This document shows, in pieces, positions 25,430 through 33,993 of a DNA stretch of 64,000 bases. The notes beneath the pieces were generated by a model. The model was not told the DNA's origin. It was given only the letters and a program-made list of their open reading frames with translations, and did not search any database. Numbering within the stretch: the first letter of the stretch is position 1; each line of letters opens with the position of its first letter. Made by a program: the position numbers and the translations under genes. Source of the stretch: JANJUO01 sp942492935 (GTDB lineage Bacteria > Bacteroidota > Ignavibacteria > Kapaibacteriales > UBA2268); contig OW818654.1 of NCBI GenBank assembly GCA_942492935.1, positions 2,480,001 to 2,544,000 on the forward strand, read 5' to 3'.

Positions 25430-28210
25430 TTATTCTAAAATTATACTTATTGTACCAATTTTATTATCAATTTTCATCAAACCAATATATTTTCCTTTTG
25501 CGACTGATATTCCTTCGCTATTCATTCCATCCCAAATTATTGTATCATTGTTTTGCAAATCATTAATTCCAAAATTACGGATTTTTTCACCATCAATATT
25601 GAAAATAACTAATTCAAACGAAGAAAAATCATAATTATTTAATTTGATGATAGTATTATTTGAAGTTGGATTTGGAAATACATTAACAAATTCATTATCG
25701 AATTTTTCAATTACAGAATTTACTACTCCTTCGCCATGTAAATTTACTATTATGGTAGTATCTGCAAGAACAAATGTAATATGCAACTGAGCTGTAGTAC
25801 TGCTTTCTGTTTTTGGCTTAAACCAAATTGGCAATTCAATAAAATCTTTATCTGGAACAACATAGATTGGTTCAATTGAAAACTCTCCATTTCCATTTTC
25901 TATTTGGTATTCACTAATGTCTTCAGAATAATTACCCAAATTAGTAAGTCGGAGCAACAATTTTGATGAATCATTTATAAATACATCAAAGAAATCAAGG
26001 GTTTTCATATTTGGACGAATATCAAAAATAGCTCCAAATCCTACTAAATCTAATGTATCAGGATTAGTTACAGAATTACTTATTATCTCAATAAATGCAA
26101 TTCTCTCATCAGAACCGTTAGCAGTAAATTTAATCGGCAAATCAATTGTACTATCAATTGGTACATGAATTTCTTGTTCTATTGGAGTTGTCTCAAAGTC
26201 AGTTGAATTAGTACCCCAAATATTAATTTTTTTGATTTTTAATGTATCAGTACCATTATTTCTAATAACTGAAGTGAATAATGAATCTTTCATTTTCTTT
26301 TCAATAACTTTCCCGAAATCAAGTTTCATATCTGAAAACTGAACTCTTGGACCCGGTGTTGGTTTATCGACAGTTAATGCACCTTTAGTAGAAGTAACAC
26401 TACCGCAATCATTTTTGATTACACAATCATAATTACCAGCATCGTTTGGAGTTGCACCAAAAATAACTAATTTTGGATTTGTTTCATCTGGAAGATTTGC
26501 ATTGTTCTTTCTCCATTGATATGAATCTGCATTTTGTGCTTCTACTTCAAATGTAGCGTTTGAACCCTCAAGTATTGTTATATTAGCAGGATTTTTTGTA
26601 AATTTCGGCAATGGATTAATTGTTAGTGTTGAAATATTTGAGGTATCAGCACCACAAGTATTTGAGACAATACAATCGTAACTACCTGCATCTGAAAGTG
26701 CGGCAGTAGTAATAGTAAGTTTTTGGGAAGTTCCTTTTTCAATATTCTGACCATTTTTTCTCCATTGATAAGATAATTCCTGAGCAGAGGAAGTAACTGA
26801 TAACTCAACTTTTGCTTTTTCGCAGACTATTGTTGTATTCGGGTGAACTGAAATTACAGGAGCTTCATTCATTGAAAGAGTTACTTCATCGCTTTTTAAG
26901 TCAGGTTTACAAAAACCTGAAACAGTAACCCAATATTTTCCAAAATCCTTATTTTCAACGTTTGGAATTGTCAATTTTGATAATGTATCATTTGTTCTTT
27001 CGATACCATCTTTGTACCATTGATACTTATTAAAATGCCCGTCAGCAATTACCTCAAATGTTACATTTTCACCTTTGCAAACTGCACGAGAAATTGGTTG
27101 TGTTTTTATTTTAGTTAATGCTCTTACATTCACTTCAGCATCATTAGTAACTTTTGCAGAACCACAAGGGCTTGTTATCAAACAGCCATATAGACCAGCA
27201 TGAGAACTATTGGCATTAGTTATCGTATATGAAGGAGTATTTGCATCTGGTATCGGAGAACCATTTTTCCGCCATTCATAATTTACACCTGTACCTGTAA
27301 CTTCCACATTTAATGTTAAATCACCACCTAAACATATATCAGAAGATTTTGGATGTGTCTTTATTGAAAATGGTCCATAAATGTTGAAATTATTTGGTGA
27401 AATAGAATATTTTGAAGGATTTGCAACATCAGATATTTTAATTCTAAAATTTGAACCTTGTGTAATTCCAGCTGGAATATTCCAAGTCCAAGCTCCACCA
27501 GTTGGGTCGAAATTATCAATTAATGTAGTAGTGAAATTCGAGCCACCGTCTGAAGATAATTCAATTTTTATTGCTGAAATACCGGCAGCTTTCCATTTGA
27601 TTGTATATGCAGAACCAGCACAAAGATTTTGACCACCTACAGGGTCAGTTAAAGCAATACCCATTACAGTTAAGGTTTTAACATCCATCCAATTCCATTG
27701 GTCTTGGTTATCTGCTGAATTATTAAAGTTTACTGCATTACCAATAGCTCTTAAATAATAAGTTCCTGGCAATGAAGGGGCAGTCCAAGTAAATGAAAAA
27801 TCTGCTTTTCCACCACTAATGTCCATGGGTGAATCATGTGTTAATTCGTTAAGAATTTTTTTCATACCCATACCTTCTGTCAAAGTACCACCATCATCTT
27901 CACCTGTAATTGATGTCTTTACAGCAACGTTAATACCAGCTTTAGCTCTTTCTGCATTGCTAACAGATATTGTAAAATTTGTTACTGAATTAGCTTCAAC
28001 ATTCAGATTTCCTGTTAAAGATAATGAGGTAGCTGTATTTTTGTTATTGCCATGGCATCCAGTACTTGGCGACCCGCATCCATCAGATAAAGTAGATGTT
28101 CTGGTAGCTCTTCCAGTAGAAGTAGCATATACATCATAAACAATCCACATTGTAATTAATCCAAATATTACATAAGGATAAATTCTGTAATTCTGTAAGT
28201 TTTTTTTCAT
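25430..28210 (-). CDS. Large secreted Ig-repeat protein with T9SS sorting domain
   Basis: The product is 926 residues. An N-terminal hydrophobic segment (YPYVIFGLITMWIVYDVYA) is followed by DGCGSPSTGCHGN (Cys45, Cys52, His53) and a beta domain resembling the choice-of-anchor V/Reeler-like region (to about 185). Then come four or five Ig-like domains (about 190-610), each with W..NG or W..DG and YxC marks (e.g. YEWRKNGSPI, YGCLITSPCGSA). An ASPM/Hydin-like segment (VQFSDMKLDFGKV) comes next, and finally a T9SS type A domain (VFPNPTSNNTIIKL ... GKYIGLMKIDNK). It should be a cell-surface or released adhesin-like protein; its ligand is unknown. Relatives of the N-terminal region usually have CxxCH; here the spacing is CX6CH. 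Confidence 0.85.
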   Translation of the reverse strand: MKKNLQNYRIYPYVIFGLITMWIVYDVYATSTGRATRTSTLSDGCGSPSTGCHGNNKNTATSLSLTGNLNVEANSVTNFTISVSNAERAKAGINVAVKTSITGEDDGGTLTEGMGMKKILNELTHDSPMDISGGKADFSFTWTAPSLPGTYYLRAIGNAVNFNNSADNQDQWNWMDVKTLTVMGIALTDPVGGQNLCAGSAYTIKWKAAGISAIKIELSSDGGSNFTTTLIDNFDPTGGAWTWNIPAGITQGSNFRIKISDVANPSKYSISPNNFNIYGPFSIKTHPKSSDICLGGDLTLNVEVTGTGVNYEWRKNGSPIPDANTPSYTITNANSSHAGLYGCLITSPCGSAKVTNDAEVNVRALTKIKTQPISRAVCKGENVTFEVIADGHFNKYQWYKDGIERTNDTLSKLTIPNVENKDFGKYWVTVSGFCKPDLKSDEVTLSMNEAPVISVHPNTTIVCEKAKVELSVTSSAQELSYQWRKNGQNIEKGTSQKLTITTAALSDAGSYDCIVSNTCGADTSNISTLTINPLPKFTKNPANITILEGSNATFEVEAQNADSYQWRKNNANLPDETNPKLVIFGATPNDAGNYDCVIKNDCGSVTSTKGALTVDKPTPGPRVQFSDMKLDFGKVIEKKMKDSLFTSVIRNNGTDTLKIKKINIWGTNSTDFETTPIEQEIHVPIDSTIDLPIKFTANGSDERIAFIEIISNSVTNPDTLDLVGFGAIFDIRPNMKTLDFFDVFINDSSKLLLRLTNLGNYSEDISEYQIENGNGEFSIEPIYVVPDKDFIELPIWFKPKTESSTTAQLHITFVLADTTIIVNLHGEGVVNSVIEKFDNEFVNVFPNPTSNNTIIKLNNYDFSSFELVIFNIDGEKIRNFGINDLQNNDTIIWDGMNSEGISVAKGKYIGLMKIDNKIGTISIILE

Positions 28211-28425
28211 TTCGAACTCACTTTTTATATTATTAACAATTATTTTACATATTTAAATTTCAAAAACAAAACTGTCATAAAAAAACATACAATTTAAAAA
28301 AAAAATTTGTTTAATCATAAATTTTGATGAAATTAATTAAGGAAAATTAATAAAATCTTACTTATATTTTGTCTGCTTAATTAGACCCATTTAATTAATA
28401 TCTTTTTAATAATTTACAATTTCAA

Positions 28426-28433
28426 TATATTTG
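28426..28433 (+). promoter_or_regulatory. Candidate promoter -7 box of the restriction island (TATATTTG)
   Basis: TATATTTG lies 33 nt before the ATG of the restriction-modification gene and fits TAnnTTTG. It could drive the run of genes up to about 33.2 kb. Confidence 0.45.
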
Positions 28434-28466
28434 CAATAGTTAATTTAATCAATTTATGTTTTTAGT

Positions 28467-30938
28467 ATGGCAAAGAAAAGTATAACCAGATTTTTAGAAA
28501 CTATTAAAATTAGCAGAACTGAAGAAGATGTTAAAAATGCTTATGCTAAGTTTTTTGATATTACTTACGATACTTCCGATAGGCACGACCTTTATACCCC
28601 AAATGTTCTTTTTGAATTCAAATATGATAAAAATTTCAAGAATCTAAAATCTCGTTCGCAAATAATTGCACAAACTCTCTATTACATTCGCAGAATTAAA
28701 TTCAGTGCGATGATTGATAAGCCGATTCCATCTTTTATTTGTCTGGCTGATATTAACGAAGCAATTATTACAGAAACTGCTCAATGGAAGGTATTTTATA
28801 ATGATGAAAATTTAAAATATGATTGGGATTTGGCTCCAAGTATGCCCGATAAAAATCTCGTTGAAGATATTTCAAACACTCAATTAGCACACGATATTCA
28901 TATTTATTCTATTTCTGAATTGGCTGAATTTACTCTTTTTGCCGAGCATCTTGTCAAACTTCTCACAAATGAGATTACTTCAAATTTTATTGATAAAAAA
29001 GTTATTAATGAAGCAAATTTTGAGGAAGTTTTTAATTATTGGAATAAAGTTTTTGGCGATTCTGTTCGCAATGGTTTCAAAACGAGCCGATATTTTGTGA
29101 GCGATATTCAAATTAATAATACAATTTTCATAAAAGACCAATCTAAAGCATTATTCCGAATTGGGCAAACAGGTGAACTTCGTGAAAAGAAAATTCTCGC
29201 AAAGGATTATGAATATTTTTGGAGTTTATACGAAAAGGTAAAAGATCAAGATACAATTAGGGCAATTCTTGCCAAGATTGATCGCTTGACTGATGAAACT
29301 ATGCGCCGATTTCATGGTGAGTTTTTCACTCCTTTGCGTTTTGCAAAAAAAGCCCTTGATTATATCGAAAAAACTATTGGCAAAGAATGGTGGGAAAGTG
29401 GAAATTATCGTCTTTGGGATATGGCTGCAGGAACTGGGAATCTGGAATATCATTTGCCTTTGGATGCTCTCAAATATTGCTATCTCTCCACTTTGTATAA
29501 GGAAGATGTGGAGCATTTGGAGCGTTTGTTTCCTGACGCAAACATTTTTCAATATGATTATTTGAATGATGATATTCAAAATGTTTTTCTTGGCGATAAT
29601 GCAATCAACTTTGAACTTACTTGGAAATTGCCCGAAAAGTTAAGGAATGATTTAAAAAATCCAAATATCAAATGGATTATTTTAATTAATCCACCCTTTG
29701 CTACGGCATCTGCTGGTGGTGCAAGAGGCAGTAACAAAAAGGATGTTACAGAAACAAGAATAAAAAAATTGATGCATGATAATGATCTTGGGGAGGTTTC
29801 AAGAGAATTATTTTCACAGTTTATTTATAGAATAAAATTTGAATTTAAAGATAAGGAAACTCATCTTTCTTTATTTTCCACACTCAAATATATCAATGCA
29901 AACAACGACCAAAAGTTAAGAGATAATATTTTTAGGTTTATATTTGAAAGAGGATTTGTCTTTTCTTCAGCAAATTTTGAAGGTACAAAAAAGAATAATG
30001 CATTCCCAATTGGTTTTTTAATTTGGTCTCTACATCTAGAGAAAGCTTTAGATATTCAAGAGATTGCACTAGATGTATTTGATGAAAGTGTTGAAAAAAT
30101 TGGTAAAAAGGTTTTTAAATCAATACATAAAGAAAACTTTTTAACAAAATGGATAAATAGACCACCTGCTACAATAAAATTTCCACCATTGGGTTCAGCA
30201 ATAAATGTTAAAGCAGATAATGTTGACAAAAGGGATAGAATTTCTGTAGGTTTTCTTGCTTCATTTATGACAGGTAGAAATGATTTTCAACATCAAAACC
30301 TAACAGCTTTCTTATCAGCTCCTTATGTAAGTGCTGGAGCTTGTTCAGTAACTCCAGAAAACTTTGAAAAATCTATGATAATTCATGCGGCACAAAGAAT
30401 ACCTAAAGCAACTTGGCTAAACGACCGCGACCAATTTATGAAACCAAATCAAGAGCTAGATGAAGAATTTATTGTTGATTGCACAGTTTGGAATATATTC
30501 AGCAATAGCAATCAAACTGCATCATTGAGAAATGTGGAATACGAAGGCAACACCTATCAAATTCGCAATCATTTCTTTCCATTTTTGATTTCAGAAATTA
30601 AAAAATGGAACATCAACGATAGCGACATTGCAAAAACTCTCACAAATGCCAATGATGCATTTATGGCAAATTGGCTAAGTTCAAAAACGCTTTCGCCTGA
30701 GTCCTCAGCCCTTCTTGCAAAAGGAAAAGAAATCTATAAACTCTATTTTGAAAATCTCCACCAACTCCGCACAAACAAATTCAAAATCGAATATTGGGAT
30801 GCCGGCTGGTGGCAAATCAAACAATCATTCTTAGATGTGGACTTCGCATTGAAAGAACTCAAAGAATTAAAAGAACTCCACGACCAACTAAAAGACAAAC
30901 TCCTAATTAGGATTAGAGAATATGGGATAATTGAGTAA
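28467..30938 (+). CDS. Fused restriction-modification enzyme (type IIG-like, N6-adenine methyltransferase)
   Basis: An 823-residue single-chain enzyme. The N-terminal ~200 residues carry a PD-(D/E)XK-like nuclease signature: Asp41, then EFK at 50-52 (VLFEFKYD). The middle is an N6-adenine methyltransferase with motif I WDMAAGTGNLEY (about 317-328) and catalytic motif IV INPPFA (about 406-411), as in Eco57I-type and BREX-like enzymes. The C-terminal part (from about 560) is probably the target-recognition region. No separate specificity or nuclease gene is present, which fits type IIG. It starts a same-strand run with a putative nuclease and RhuM. Cleavage activity and target site are inference; the methyltransferase is firm. 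Confidence 0.85.
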   Translation: MAKKSITRFLETIKISRTEEDVKNAYAKFFDITYDTSDRHDLYTPNVLFEFKYDKNFKNLKSRSQIIAQTLYYIRRIKFSAMIDKPIPSFICLADINEAIITETAQWKVFYNDENLKYDWDLAPSMPDKNLVEDISNTQLAHDIHIYSISELAEFTLFAEHLVKLLTNEITSNFIDKKVINEANFEEVFNYWNKVFGDSVRNGFKTSRYFVSDIQINNTIFIKDQSKALFRIGQTGELREKKILAKDYEYFWSLYEKVKDQDTIRAILAKIDRLTDETMRRFHGEFFTPLRFAKKALDYIEKTIGKEWWESGNYRLWDMAAGTGNLEYHLPLDALKYCYLSTLYKEDVEHLERLFPDANIFQYDYLNDDIQNVFLGDNAINFELTWKLPEKLRNDLKNPNIKWIILINPPFATASAGGARGSNKKDVTETRIKKLMHDNDLGEVSRELFSQFIYRIKFEFKDKETHLSLFSTLKYINANNDQKLRDNIFRFIFERGFVFSSANFEGTKKNNAFPIGFLIWSLHLEKALDIQEIALDVFDESVEKIGKKVFKSIHKENFLTKWINRPPATIKFPPLGSAINVKADNVDKRDRISVGFLASFMTGRNDFQHQNLTAFLSAPYVSAGACSVTPENFEKSMIIHAAQRIPKATWLNDRDQFMKPNQELDEEFIVDCTVWNIFSNSNQTASLRNVEYEGNTYQIRNHFFPFLISEIKKWNINDSDIAKTLTNANDAFMANWLSSKTLSPESSALLAKGKEIYKLYFENLHQLRTNKFKIEYWDAGWWQIKQSFLDVDFALKELKELKELHDQLKDKLLIRIREYGIIE

Positions 30939-30965
30939 GAATTTATAAATAATTAAGGTATAATA

Positions 30966-31745
30966 ATGAAAACATTTATAATTAAAAAAGAAATCACTTT
31001 AAAGATTAATGACTTCAGGTTAATATTTACAAAAAAAGAATTAGATTTAAAACCAAAACTAAAAGAGTGGTGCAATTCAAATGTAAATAAGTATATTCAT
31101 TATGAGGACACGAAAGGTAATAGATTATCCAGTGGCGAAGGGAGCAAATTGTCAAGTTTTAATAATAACTCTTTTAGATTATCAATAGAACCTTTTTTGA
31201 AAAGTTTAAATACAATTGACAAAATTGTAACAATATGGATAGTGTTTTATGATAATAAAATAGTAATTTCAGATGAAGAAATACTTGACAATAATGGAAT
31301 TGAAGAAATTAAATCTGAATATTCATATTATGAAAATATTAGAGAAGATGTTACTAATAATACAGATGTTTCAGAATATACACATTTTCAATATGGAAAA
31401 CATATGACTAATGAATTAGTGAATCATGAGCCAGTAAATGAAATTGGGGTAATATATTTGTTTTCATTATATGCTATAAAATATGGAATACTAATTACTA
31501 GTTTTTCAGAAAGAAAATATCCTGATGCTGAAGCTTTGTTCCCAAAGCCAAATAACAAATTCAAAAAAAGATATATAGAATTCGAATATAAATCAAGCAG
31601 TTTTAAAAAACATGAAAGTGATGAATCACATATATTGAAAAATGTTGATATAGAGGAGATTTTAGTTGTATGTTGGATTCATGATTATAAAAATTGTCCA
31701 ACAGAAGTTTTATGTTTGAGAGATTATTTTATGAATAGGGATTGA
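30966..31745 (+). CDS. Uncharacterised protein with nuclease-like C-terminus
   Basis: The product is 259 residues, 27 bp after the restriction-modification gene and 3 bp before rhuM. I do not recognise the N-terminal ~190 residues (Lys/Asn/Ser-rich, mixed alpha/beta). The C-terminal ~60 residues read RYIEFEYKSSSFKKH then EEILVVCWIHDYKNCPTEVLCLRDYF. This E.E.KSS.F..H...D..VCW.HD...CP..V pattern recalls small proteins linked to restriction/defence loci and could be an endonuclease-like fold with E...K acting as part of the active site. That is inference from pattern. Position between two accessory genes supports a defence-related or mobile origin. Confidence 0.6.
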   Translation: MKTFIIKKEITLKINDFRLIFTKKELDLKPKLKEWCNSNVNKYIHYEDTKGNRLSSGEGSKLSSFNNNSFRLSIEPFLKSLNTIDKIVTIWIVFYDNKIVISDEEILDNNGIEEIKSEYSYYENIREDVTNNTDVSEYTHFQYGKHMTNELVNHEPVNEIGVIYLFSLYAIKYGILITSFSERKYPDAEALFPKPNNKFKKRYIEFEYKSSSFKKHESDESHILKNVDIEEILVVCWIHDYKNCPTEVLCLRDYFMNRD

Positions 31746-31748
31746 GAT

Positions 31749-32774
31749 ATGAGTAAGAAACTACAAATAAGGAACAGTACTGTTGAATTTCTTGTTTTTA
31801 CAAAACAAGCAGGCGAAAGCACCATTGAGGTTCGTATTGAAGATGAAACGGTATGGTTGTCTCAAAAGCTTATTGCTGTGCTGTTTGAAGTAGAAGTAAA
31901 TACTATTAATTACCACATTAAAGAGATTTTTAAAACTGGAGAGCAAAAAGAAAACTCAACTATTCGAAAATTTCGAATAGTTCAAACTGAAGGTACAAGA
32001 GAGGTAGAGCGTAATGTGGAGTTTTATAATTTAGATATCATTATATCTGTTGGTTACCGAGTAAATTCCGAACGTGCCATGCAATTCAGGCAGTGGGCAA
32101 CCAATATATTACGCGACTTTGCAATAAGAGGTTATGTGCTTGATAAGGAAAGATTAAAAAATGGGGCGTTTTTTAGTAAAAAGTATTTTGACGACCTACT
32201 GGCTGAAATTCGTGAAATTCGCAGTAGCGAACGCAATTTTTACCAAAAAATTACCGATATATATGCTACGGCAATGGATTACAATAAAGATGCTGTTACT
32301 ACTCAAACCTTTTTTGCCACTGTACAAAACAAATTGCATTACGCAATTCACGGACACACAGCTGCCGAGTTAATTGTAAAGCGAGCCAATGCCAAAAATG
32401 AACACATGGGCTTGACTAATTGGAAAAATGCACCCGATGGTAAAATTATTAAAACAGACGTGAGCATAGCCAAAAACTACTTAAATGAGCAGGAACTAAA
32501 ATCTCTCGATCGCTTTGTAACAATGTACCTCGACTATGCCGAAGACCAAGCGGAACGTGGTATTCCAATGAGTATGGACGATTGGGCTAAACGCCTTAAT
32601 GCCTTTTTGCAATTTAACCAACGAGATGTGCTTGATAACCCTGGCAAAGTTACAGCTGAAATTGCTAAAGCTATCGCAGAAAGCGAATTTGAAAAATATC
32701 GCATAGTGCAGGATCGACTCTTCGAATCCGACTTCGATAAGCATATTAAAAAAATGCTTGAAGAGGGTCAATAA
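31749..32774 (+). CDS. RhuM-family protein
   Basis: The 341 residues match the virulence RhuM family (first named in a Salmonella pathogenicity island; biochemical role unknown). Marks: an N-terminal DNA-binding-like segment (ETVWLSQKLIAVLFEVEVNTINYHIKEIFKTGE), REVERNVEFYNLDIIISVGYRVNSERAMQFRQWATNIL, and the long C-terminal part with FFATVQNKLHYAIHGHTAAELI and RFVTMYLDYAEDQAERGIPMSMDDWA. The gene is noticeably richer in GC in its 3' half than its neighbours, consistent with transfer. It lies 3 bp after the preceding gene. RhuM genes often occur beside restriction-modification systems. A 25-bp perfect palindrome lies inside it. Confidence 0.9.
   Translation: MSKKLQIRNSTVEFLVFTKQAGESTIEVRIEDETVWLSQKLIAVLFEVEVNTINYHIKEIFKTGEQKENSTIRKFRIVQTEGTREVERNVEFYNLDIIISVGYRVNSERAMQFRQWATNILRDFAIRGYVLDKERLKNGAFFSKKYFDDLLAEIREIRSSERNFYQKITDIYATAMDYNKDAVTTQTFFATVQNKLHYAIHGHTAAELIVKRANAKNEHMGLTNWKNAPDGKIIKTDVSIAKNYLNEQELKSLDRFVTMYLDYAEDQAERGIPMSMDDWAKRLNAFLQFNQRDVLDNPGKVTAEIAKAIAESEFEKYRIVQDRLFESDFDKHIKKMLEEGQ
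31958..31982. repeat. Perfect 25-bp palindrome inside rhuM
   Basis: AACTATTCGAAA, a central A, then TTTCGAATAGTT: 12-bp perfect arms. It encodes STIRKFRIV, a segment conserved in the family, so it may be chance imposed by coding. Confidence 0.55.
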
Positions 32775-32869
32775 TGAATATCTTTTATACAATTTATATA
32801 TACTTTTTGCTTAGTCGAAAACAGATCATTGGAAATCGAAATTCAGAGAAATTTTTAAAGGATTCAATT

Positions 32870-33182
32870 ATGAATAATTTGCAAAATCAGGATTATAAAA
32901 AATGGATTACCGAGTTGAAGCAAAAAAGTGTATTCAACTCAGATAAATGCATCTATTGCCTTGAATAATGCATTGATTGAATTTTATTGGGATTTAGGTA
33001 AAATGATTGCTGAAATGGAAATAGTTTGGGGAAGTAAACTTATTGAACAAGTAACAAGAGATTTACAAGCAAAATTTCCTGAAATGAAAGGATTTTCTGT
33101 TTCAAATCTTAAATACTATAAAAACTTTTACTTGCTTTATTTAACATCAATTAGTCAACAAGCTGTTGCAATTGCAACTTGA
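32870..33182 (+). pseudogene. Frameshifted, truncated DUF1016 N-terminal domain gene (YhcG-like)
   Basis: The gene starts at an ATG after AAAGGA and reads MNNLQNQDYKKWITELKQK, then breaks at a run of six A (about 32922-32930). The next frame continues VYSTQINASIALNNALIEFYWDLGKMIAE and WGSKLIEQVTRDLQAKFPEM, then KGFSVSNLKYYKNFYLLY, the typical DUF1016 N-terminal order, and stops at 33182 after QQAVAIAT. Removing one A restores the frame. The C-terminal PDDEXK nuclease half is missing, so it is a decayed gene even if the frameshift is a sequencing error. It follows rhuM on the same strand. Confidence 0.8.
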
Positions 33183-33539
33183 TATAAAAAATTTGATTAA
33201 AATATAAGAAATGGAATTTTATTACATGCTGGTTCTGAAATTTGGTAGAAGTTTCTGCCAAATTAACAAACTTGTAAATGAACTATACGAATTAACAAAA
33301 GAAGAAATTTGAATAGAGGAGGAAGATAATGATGGATAAGAATAAAGAAATAAATTAATTACTTAGGAAAGGAGTTTTGAAGATTCTGCAGGGATTCGAT
33401 TTTTTATAATTATCCATCATATTCACATTCATCATATAAAATTAATAATATTCATATTGCATTTTACAATAAATGAGCATTTTTTCACTCTTAACCATAG
33501 AATATTTGTAAAAATTAAAAAGTATTTTTTGAGGTTAAT
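33183..33539. other. Island edge with decayed coding remnants
   Basis: The stretch between the DUF1016 fragment and yqeY contains the methyltransferase-tail-like remnant at 33226-33339 and otherwise AT-rich sequence. It looks like the deletion-scarred right edge of the accessory island. Confidence 0.5.
33226..33339 (+). pseudogene. Remnant resembling the C-terminal tail of an N6-adenine methyltransferase/type IIG enzyme
   Basis: An open frame from ATG 33226 ends INKLVNELYELTKEEI followed by TGA and then IEEEDNDG before TAA. Many Eco57I-type and related enzymes end in a LVYELYGLTEEEIxIVE tail, which this mirrors with a stop codon in the place of one residue. Nothing of the rest of such a gene is left. 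Recognition is by recall of the tail pattern and is tentative. Confidence 0.4.
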
Positions 33540-33992
33540 ATGAATTTAGAGCAAAAAGTAAACGAAGAAATGAAAATTGCTATGAAAAGTGGCAATAAAA
33601 CACGTCTTGAAACTCTTAGGTCTTTACGTGCTGGTATTATTGAATTTGCAAAAAGTGGTTTAGATAGAGAAATGAATCAAGATGATGAAATCAAATTGCT
33701 TAATAATCAAGCAAAAAGAAGAAGAGATGCCATTGAAATGTACGGTTCAGCTGGTAGAAATGATTTAAAAGAAAAAGAAGAATTTGAATTGTCTGTAATT
33801 CAGGAATTTCTTCCAAAACAATTAACTGATGAAGAATTATCTGTTATTATCAAATCTGTAATTGAAAAAGCTGGTGCAACTTCGATGAAAGATTTAGGCA
33901 AAGTAATGGGTGCTTCTATGAAAGAATTAAGTGGTAAAGCTGATGGCAATAAAGTTCAGCAACTTGTAAAAGATATTTTGGGCGCAATGTAA
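33540..33992 (+). CDS. GatB/YqeY domain protein
   Basis: The 150 residues match the YqeY family: MNLEQKVNEEMKIAMKSGNKTRLETLRSLRAGI at the start, LNNQAKRRRDAIEMYGSAGR in the middle, EEFELSVIQEFLPKQLTDEEL, and the C-terminal tail MKDLGKVMGASMKELSGKADGNKVQQLVKDIL related to the GatB tRNA-contacting domain. Cytoplasmic; a tRNA-linked role is suspected for the family but not established. It has a GAGG element before the ATG and ends one base before mutS2, so the two are surely co-transcribed. Confidence 0.93.
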   Translation: MNLEQKVNEEMKIAMKSGNKTRLETLRSLRAGIIEFAKSGLDREMNQDDEIKLLNNQAKRRRDAIEMYGSAGRNDLKEKEEFELSVIQEFLPKQLTDEELSVIIKSVIEKAGATSMKDLGKVMGASMKELSGKADGNKVQQLVKDILGAM

Positions 33993-33993
33993 T

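Noticed and set aside
32774..32869. Start of the DUF1016 remnant at the ATG overlapping the rhuM stop
   Set aside because: The extra 32 residues are hydrophobic noise; the ATG at 32870 follows AAAGGA and begins family-like sequence.
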